Below are positions 61,001 to 64,000 of a stretch of 64,000 bases of DNA, piece after piece. The translations under genes and the position numbers were made by a program. The DNA is taken from contig JAKLEA010000012.1 of the NCBI GenBank assembly GCA_022711755.1, forward strand, positions 114,825 to 178,824. Reading direction: 5' to 3'. The notes under the pieces are model-generated. The model was not told where the DNA came from. It searched no databases and worked only from the letters and a program-made list of their open reading frames with translations. This DNA is from Planctomycetota bacterium. GTDB taxonomy: Bacteria > Planctomycetota > Brocadiia > SM23-32 > JAKLEA01. The stretch's first letter is position 1; each line of letters opens with the position of its first letter.

Positions 61001-63021
61001 CGGCCGGGCCGGACGTGTGCCTCACGACCGAGAATAACGCCGAGCCTTACATGGCGTATTTCGACGGCCAGTTGATCTGGCTGCACAGGCAGCAGGAGCA
61101 GGTCCCGCTGTTCGAGGCCGTCTACGGCGATTACGTCAACGTCTTCGCCACGCGGCACGAGGCGAACGAAAGCGAGATGTCCTTCCGGCTGAAATTCGCG
61201 CGCGATTTCATCTGGGGCAACCAGGTCGGCTGGATCGGCCTCTGGATCACAGATCCGCAGCATAAGGACAAGATCGAATTTCTGAAGAATATTTTAGCGT
61301 ATCGCTTCATCGCGAAAAAATTCCTGGTCTATGGCGAGATGATGCCGCCGCCGGAAATCGTGTCGTCAGTTCCGACGCTGAAGGCCGACTGGCCGAACCC
61401 CTGGTCGGTCGAGCACATCAAGCTTCCGGCTGTGATGACTTCGCTGTGGAAAGCGGAGGACGGCACATACGGACTGATTGCCGTCAACGCCGATACAAGA
61501 CAGCAGGCCGTAACGATCGAACTGAATTTGGACCAGCTTGACGGCATGTATGGGAGCGGGGGCGAGGCTCGGGTGGGACGCACTGTCTTTGTTGCCGAAA
61601 GGGTGACTTCAGACAAGCGTGTCCCGTTCGGAATCCTGTCGGGTTCGCAAAGCATGATGAGCTTCGATGTCCCCTCAGGCGGCGTCGCCTTCTTCGAATT
61701 GCGGAAGGCGACCGACGAAATCCTCACGGAATTTGAACAAACGGAGTTCAAATCCGCGGTCCAGTCCTATCGGTTTGGGCTGCGCACCGAAGGACAAGGG
61801 AGACTTATCAGCACTGGGGGTAACGATCTCAAGTTGGGTATTACGTTGCATAATTCAGGGCAGCGGGAGGTAAAGAGCCTGGCGCTGCGATGCGGCGCGG
61901 CGCGTCCCAGGGCTTTCGATAGTCCGTCCCTCGGAACGGGCAAGTATTCGGGAGCGGTCATCACGGTTCCCGCTCCCGACGCTCCTCCCGGCTCCGCCGT
62001 CCTGATCCCGTACGAAGTCACCTGCAAGGTCGGCGAGGAGGCCTGCGTAATAAAAGACTCGGTTGTCGTTCACGTCCGCGAGCCGATTGAGACGACCCTG
62101 GAGCTTCCTGAGAAGATTCACGCCGGCGACCGCGCGTGGGTAAAGGCGACAATCCGCAGTTTCTCCGGCAAAACGTCCGATGGCAGGCTTGCGCTTGACG
62201 TCCCGGACGGCTGGCGCGTATCCCCGGGCAAGACTGTCCGATACGGCCCGCTGGCAACCGGCGCGGAACAGGAGTTCTTTTTCGAGATTGAAGTCCCCCC
62301 CGGCCAGCGCCCCTCCAGCCGCGACGTTCGCCTGAGCGTTCTTGACGAGCTGGGCAAGGGCCGGATCGAAGTGCTCCCTCCCCGGCGTATTTTTCAAGCG
62401 CCGCGCTTGAAAAATCCGTTAACGATTGACGGCGATCTCTCCGACTGGCCCGCCGACGCACCCGCCATTGTCCTTGACGGCAAGTCGGGGAATCACGTCG
62501 AAAAATGGGGCGGGGAATCCGATCTCTCGGCGAAGGTCCGCATCGCATGGGACGACGCAAACGCCTATTTCGCAATTGAAGTAAAAGACCAGACCCACGA
62601 TCAGCCCAATTCCGGCTTCAACATCTGGCAGGGCGACTGCGTCCAGCTTGCGTTCCGTTCCCGCAGGGGGATGGAATCCGCGGGCGGGGGGGGCGACTGC
62701 GCCGAATTCGGCCTCGCGCTGACCAAGTCCGGGCCGCAGATTTTCCAGTGGTTCCCGCGCCAGGGCGTTTTCAACGACGGCGCGCTGAAGGTCGTCCGCG
62801 GCGACGGTGTTACTACGTATGAAGCATCGCTTCCGCTCAAGTCCCTCGAACTCAACCCCGCAAACGCCGACCGGGACGCGCTTTTCAGCCTGACGGTCAA
62901 TGACGCCGACGGCGACGCCGACGCCGAAGGCGCAGGCTTCAAGGGCTGGCTGGAATGGACGCCCGGCATCTGCGGCAGCAAGGATTCGAACCAGTTCGGC
63001 ATCCTCGAATTCACGAAGTAA
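58075..63021 (+). CDS. 1648-residue secreted DUF6259-like protein with CBM9-like C-terminus
   Basis: GGGAGG eight bases before the ATG, then a signal peptide (MKCLSTAALVPFVLFSATLS). The N-terminal 390 residues are beta-rich. Residues about 560-1110 fit a DUF6259-type glycoside-hydrolase-like region: FHFSPGKEFYVRSYPPDMSL, GIHWYNWHVTPFDTHYPNYF, AMPYINGRLWDKNGPGYDGA, TEVIRKLTHEVGVNAVYIDQ and CLTTENNAEPYMAYFDG. An Ig-like segment follows (THRIQSF-type NEW3-like part near 1330-1430). The last 200 residues are CBM9/DOMON-like (LTIDGDLSDWPADAPAIVLD, KVRIAWDDANAYFAIEVKDQ). Residues about 400-520 (59270-59640) form an atypical, AT-richer, helical insertion. The expected role is attack on an extracellular polysaccharide. 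Confidence 0.82.
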   Translation: MKCLSTAALVPFVLFSATLSSYGNAGDDPVSLEEFASVLARGAGVIEVKFRATPALLGPRAVEIPIDPGALPKEIRERLNGRSGEGRVDAFLRSGTHLRRIPAQFDPPFASGGPAYLTVYLQPGRVECDLLVVVGESGKSLPYLVKSDFSGPELTVNNGVFIVTHPVRGGGGMPKRIGFPGSGEADAETFLDDRVFRKDAGYFTLSADPESEVRKVVSGPLRAVVRAKARYIERNGGRATESNASAVYDFTYLAGSPLVKVTAFATQDAAFEWPELRFLQVSNKSTRYHSWAGGEPAKTESLLDNDRSFNTDNWACMFNETDCVGLIHPGIVSYDGRTSYYNYVMCAGGGWKTKEQRMEAHLYIGPSGGDGHFVRQAWMGMAEKMEVKVSTPESMNRLAGLLSAEGYKDNVLVPRPTVGLWGGLIRGVDHLIILALRCSMDGREVEAAQILGVVQKAQKDKKVLETILSVLEKGGGQSISEKTKEDKGAAKSLDNILLNAQVAPGWIGNAIGLSLWFARWEEGGGLAGLGSGIASLTRQTEFRGNAENAPTIWRIELRRAEDGKVVTLDNTGRACAVERIRPEDPYEASHPLEETEVMLLHWKGIDVENEKSALDVTVKITPTKKGFRWRIKVDNRCKEYGLWSVDFPYITGLGKAGETELVYPGRDWGFNHKRFSGSVGGTYPSAGWTMQFLGLIQGREGLYLAAEDPAAACKTFHFSPGKEFYVRSYPPDMSLPGVGYDMPYDFVMARTDGDWFSISRRYREWATQQSWTSRGKLSARADKSDKFNSIAFWICDGGFAKDVVPRMLKLKELLPGIPIGIHWYNWHVTPFDTHYPNYFPFKEGFDAGVKVLVDNGIYAMPYINGRLWDKNGPGYDGAIPYTTKDVNGESWTEEYGNGVKQAVMCPNTQFWQDTETEVIRKLTHEVGVNAVYIDQVASAGPQLCFDKSHGHNLGGADAWVSGYYGMLEKIRKTAKAAGPDVCLTTENNAEPYMAYFDGQLIWLHRQQEQVPLFEAVYGDYVNVFATRHEANESEMSFRLKFARDFIWGNQVGWIGLWITDPQHKDKIEFLKNILAYRFIAKKFLVYGEMMPPPEIVSSVPTLKADWPNPWSVEHIKLPAVMTSLWKAEDGTYGLIAVNADTRQQAVTIELNLDQLDGMYGSGGEARVGRTVFVAERVTSDKRVPFGILSGSQSMMSFDVPSGGVAFFELRKATDEILTEFEQTEFKSAVQSYRFGLRTEGQGRLISTGGNDLKLGITLHNSGQREVKSLALRCGAARPRAFDSPSLGTGKYSGAVITVPAPDAPPGSAVLIPYEVTCKVGEEACVIKDSVVVHVREPIETTLELPEKIHAGDRAWVKATIRSFSGKTSDGRLALDVPDGWRVSPGKTVRYGPLATGAEQEFFFEIEVPPGQRPSSRDVRLSVLDELGKGRIEVLPPRRIFQAPRLKNPLTIDGDLSDWPADAPAIVLDGKSGNHVEKWGGESDLSAKVRIAWDDANAYFAIEVKDQTHDQPNSGFNIWQGDCVQLAFRSRRGMESAGGGGDCAEFGLALTKSGPQIFQWFPRQGVFNDGALKVVRGDGVTTYEASLPLKSLELNPANADRDALFSLTVNDADGDADAEGAGFKGWLEWTPGICGSKDSNQFGILEFTK

Positions 63022-63023
63022 AT

Positions 63024-63072
63024 GTAGGGTGGGTACTTAGCGACGCCGCAGGCGGCGCGTGAACCCGCCACA
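63024..63072. repeat. REP-like palindrome, copy 3
   Basis: GTAGGGTGGGT on the left and GAACCCGCCACA on the right flank CGCCGC-AG-GCGGCG (63044-63057). It lies directly after the DUF6259-like gene stop. The ends resemble the elements at 56400 and 56607. It may also stall or terminate the upstream transcript. Confidence 0.5.
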
Positions 63073-63131
63073 ACGAAACTCAGAGCGCTTTGCCTGCGCG
63101 GAAGGTTGATCCGGCAAGGAGATCATGCGAA

Positions 63132-64000
63132 ATGAAAATTCGGGATAATGTGCGGCGCAGATTTGCAGGATTTGTCCAAATTGAATCCCTCGAATTCCGC
63201 GTCCTGCTGAACTCGTCCCTTGCGGAATCGAACCTGCCTCCTGACGGGGCAGAAACAGCATGTAATCCCATGAAGGATTACTCCGACGCGGTTAGTATCA
63301 ACTTCGCTTCCGATAGCGAAACTCTTGCCGGAACTCTATTGGCGGAGGCGACTCTCCTGGGCGCAGTCGCCACCTCCGCCGGGCCAGTGTATGTGTATGA
63401 CGTTGACGGTCCGGGGGAGGGGATTGCGATTGACGGCGATTACGACGAGACGGACGGGACGAAATACAATCCATACGATCCGGCCAACGACCTGATGATC
63501 GTCGGTACCCCTGGCGGAGTGATTATTGTCGCAAATTCATGGGTGAATAACGGAACGTGGCAGCGCGCAGATTTTTCCGGCCTGGGCATAGTCGTTGACG
63601 GACGGCTTGCGACGTTCGCCGATCAGAGATTGGGAACGGGCGATGTCGCGTTCCTCGCCGCGAAGGACGGCATCGGCACGGCGATAGTGAAATCGCATGT
63701 CGCAGGCCTGCCTGCGGGAGAAATTGATGTCCCCGGCGTGATGACGATTCCCGCTGGGGAGGGGCTTTACTCGCCGGGCAAGAGCATCGGAACCGCCATC
63801 ATCTACGGAACCGGCGATTCGATGCCGGGCGACGTTGTCGCGTCGAACCTGACGACCTTTATCACCGGCGGCGGATTCTCCGGCGACGTGAATCTTACGG
63901 GGACGCTGGGACTGCTTTACACGGGATACAAGGCTCCGGGCGAATTGAGCGGGAATGTCAGCGCCGGGAAGATCACGACCTTCTACGCGAATGGGGCTGT
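63132..64000 (+). CDS. N-terminus of an LEPR-XLL surface protein (partial)
   Basis: Open from the ATG at 63132 to the window end (289 codons), with AAGGAG about ten bases upstream. Residues 16-28 read IESLEFRVLLNSS, fitting the LEPR-XLL motif (LExRxLLxS), an N-terminal sorting or anchoring motif of very large surface proteins in Planctomycetota and relatives. The following sequence is Gly/Asp/Thr-rich and beta-like with repeats such as GTAIVKSHVAGLPAGEIDVP and STxGTAIIYGTGDSMPGDVV, in keeping with long repetitive adhesin or beta-helix regions (the rest lies outside). No standard signal peptide is present. It is a structural or adhesive exported protein by family resemblance. Confidence 0.7.
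   Translation, partial: MKIRDNVRRRFAGFVQIESLEFRVLLNSSLAESNLPPDGAETACNPMKDYSDAVSINFASDSETLAGTLLAEATLLGAVATSAGPVYVYDVDGPGEGIAIDGDYDETDGTKYNPYDPANDLMIVGTPGGVIIVANSWVNNGTWQRADFSGLGIVVDGRLATFADQRLGTGDVAFLAAKDGIGTAIVKSHVAGLPAGEIDVPGVMTIPAGEGLYSPGKSIGTAIIYGTGDSMPGDVVASNLTTFITGGGFSGDVNLTGTLGLLYTGYKAPGELSGNVSAGKITTFYANGA

Noticed and set aside
1..64000. CRISPR array or rRNA/tRNA genes
   Set aside because: No regularly spaced direct repeats and no RNA gene signatures were seen on reading both strands.

Overview
The window is a GC-rich (about 60% by eye, not computed) bacterial chromosome segment with no rRNA, tRNA, phage, integrase or CRISPR array that I can see. The gene content points to the Planctomycetota-Verrucomicrobiota-Lentisphaerota side of the tree or a related uncultured phylum. 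Indicators are a DUF1559/H-X9-DG pseudopilin, an LEPR-XLL-type surface protein, a Tat-exported sulfatase, four Gfo/Idh/MocA-type genes and their partners, large secreted glycan-active proteins, and SBP-permease fusion transporters. This placement is inference from gene content only. Many genes appear to start at GTG or TTG behind a good Shine-Dalgarno sequence.

Layout. 1-260: end of a membrane protein. 336-3705 (minus): DUF4384 protein, CsgG-like/TPR lipoprotein, PHP phosphoesterase. 3964-10899 (plus): three tandem paralogous TMTC-like polytopic membrane proteins with TPR tails. 11102-15314 (plus): housekeeping run of Usp, xseB, nadK, TPM-domain lipoprotein and PerM/AI-2E-type transporter. 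15478-21526: secreted GH67N-like protein (minus) beside a double FAD oxidoreductase (plus). 21640-25766 (minus): a scramblase-like, UbiA-family and sialidase operon with its own promoter, downstream of a His-rich pseudopilin and a small Cys/His-rich exported protein. 26016-29335 (plus): sulfatase and a GT-C-like membrane protein. 29370-32011: LysE exporter and a GAF/HATPase/receiver hybrid protein.

32031-44314 (minus): large secreted TIM-barrel protein, beta-propeller proteins, a cysteine-desulfurase-like protein lacking the catalytic Cys, an exported alpha-helical protein and a Tat/lipoprotein oxidoreductase. 44547-44981 (plus): small orphan gene behind a near-consensus promoter. 45071-52363 (minus): TPR protein, phosphodiesterase-like protein, SBP-permease fusion and a permease with a roughly 360-residue insertion. 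52791-57775 (plus): two Gfo/Idh/MocA dehydrogenases, a sugar isomerase/epimerase, a 57-residue membrane protein and a TSUP permease. 58075-63021 (plus): 1648-residue DUF6259-like protein with a CBM9-like end. 63132-64000: start of an LEPR-XLL surface protein running off the window.

The right half reads as a glycan-use region. Secreted hydrolase-like proteins, the sulfatase and the sialidase would release sugars, the fused ABC importer would take them up, and the Gfo/Idh/MocA plus isomerase enzymes would convert them. No ABC ATPase is encoded here, so the importer must borrow one. The most unusual items are the fused importer with its repeat-bearing partner permease, the Cys-less desulfurase homologue, the double FAD protein, the His/Asp-rich pseudopilin pair, and several palindromic repeat families, including a 164-bp MITE-like element.
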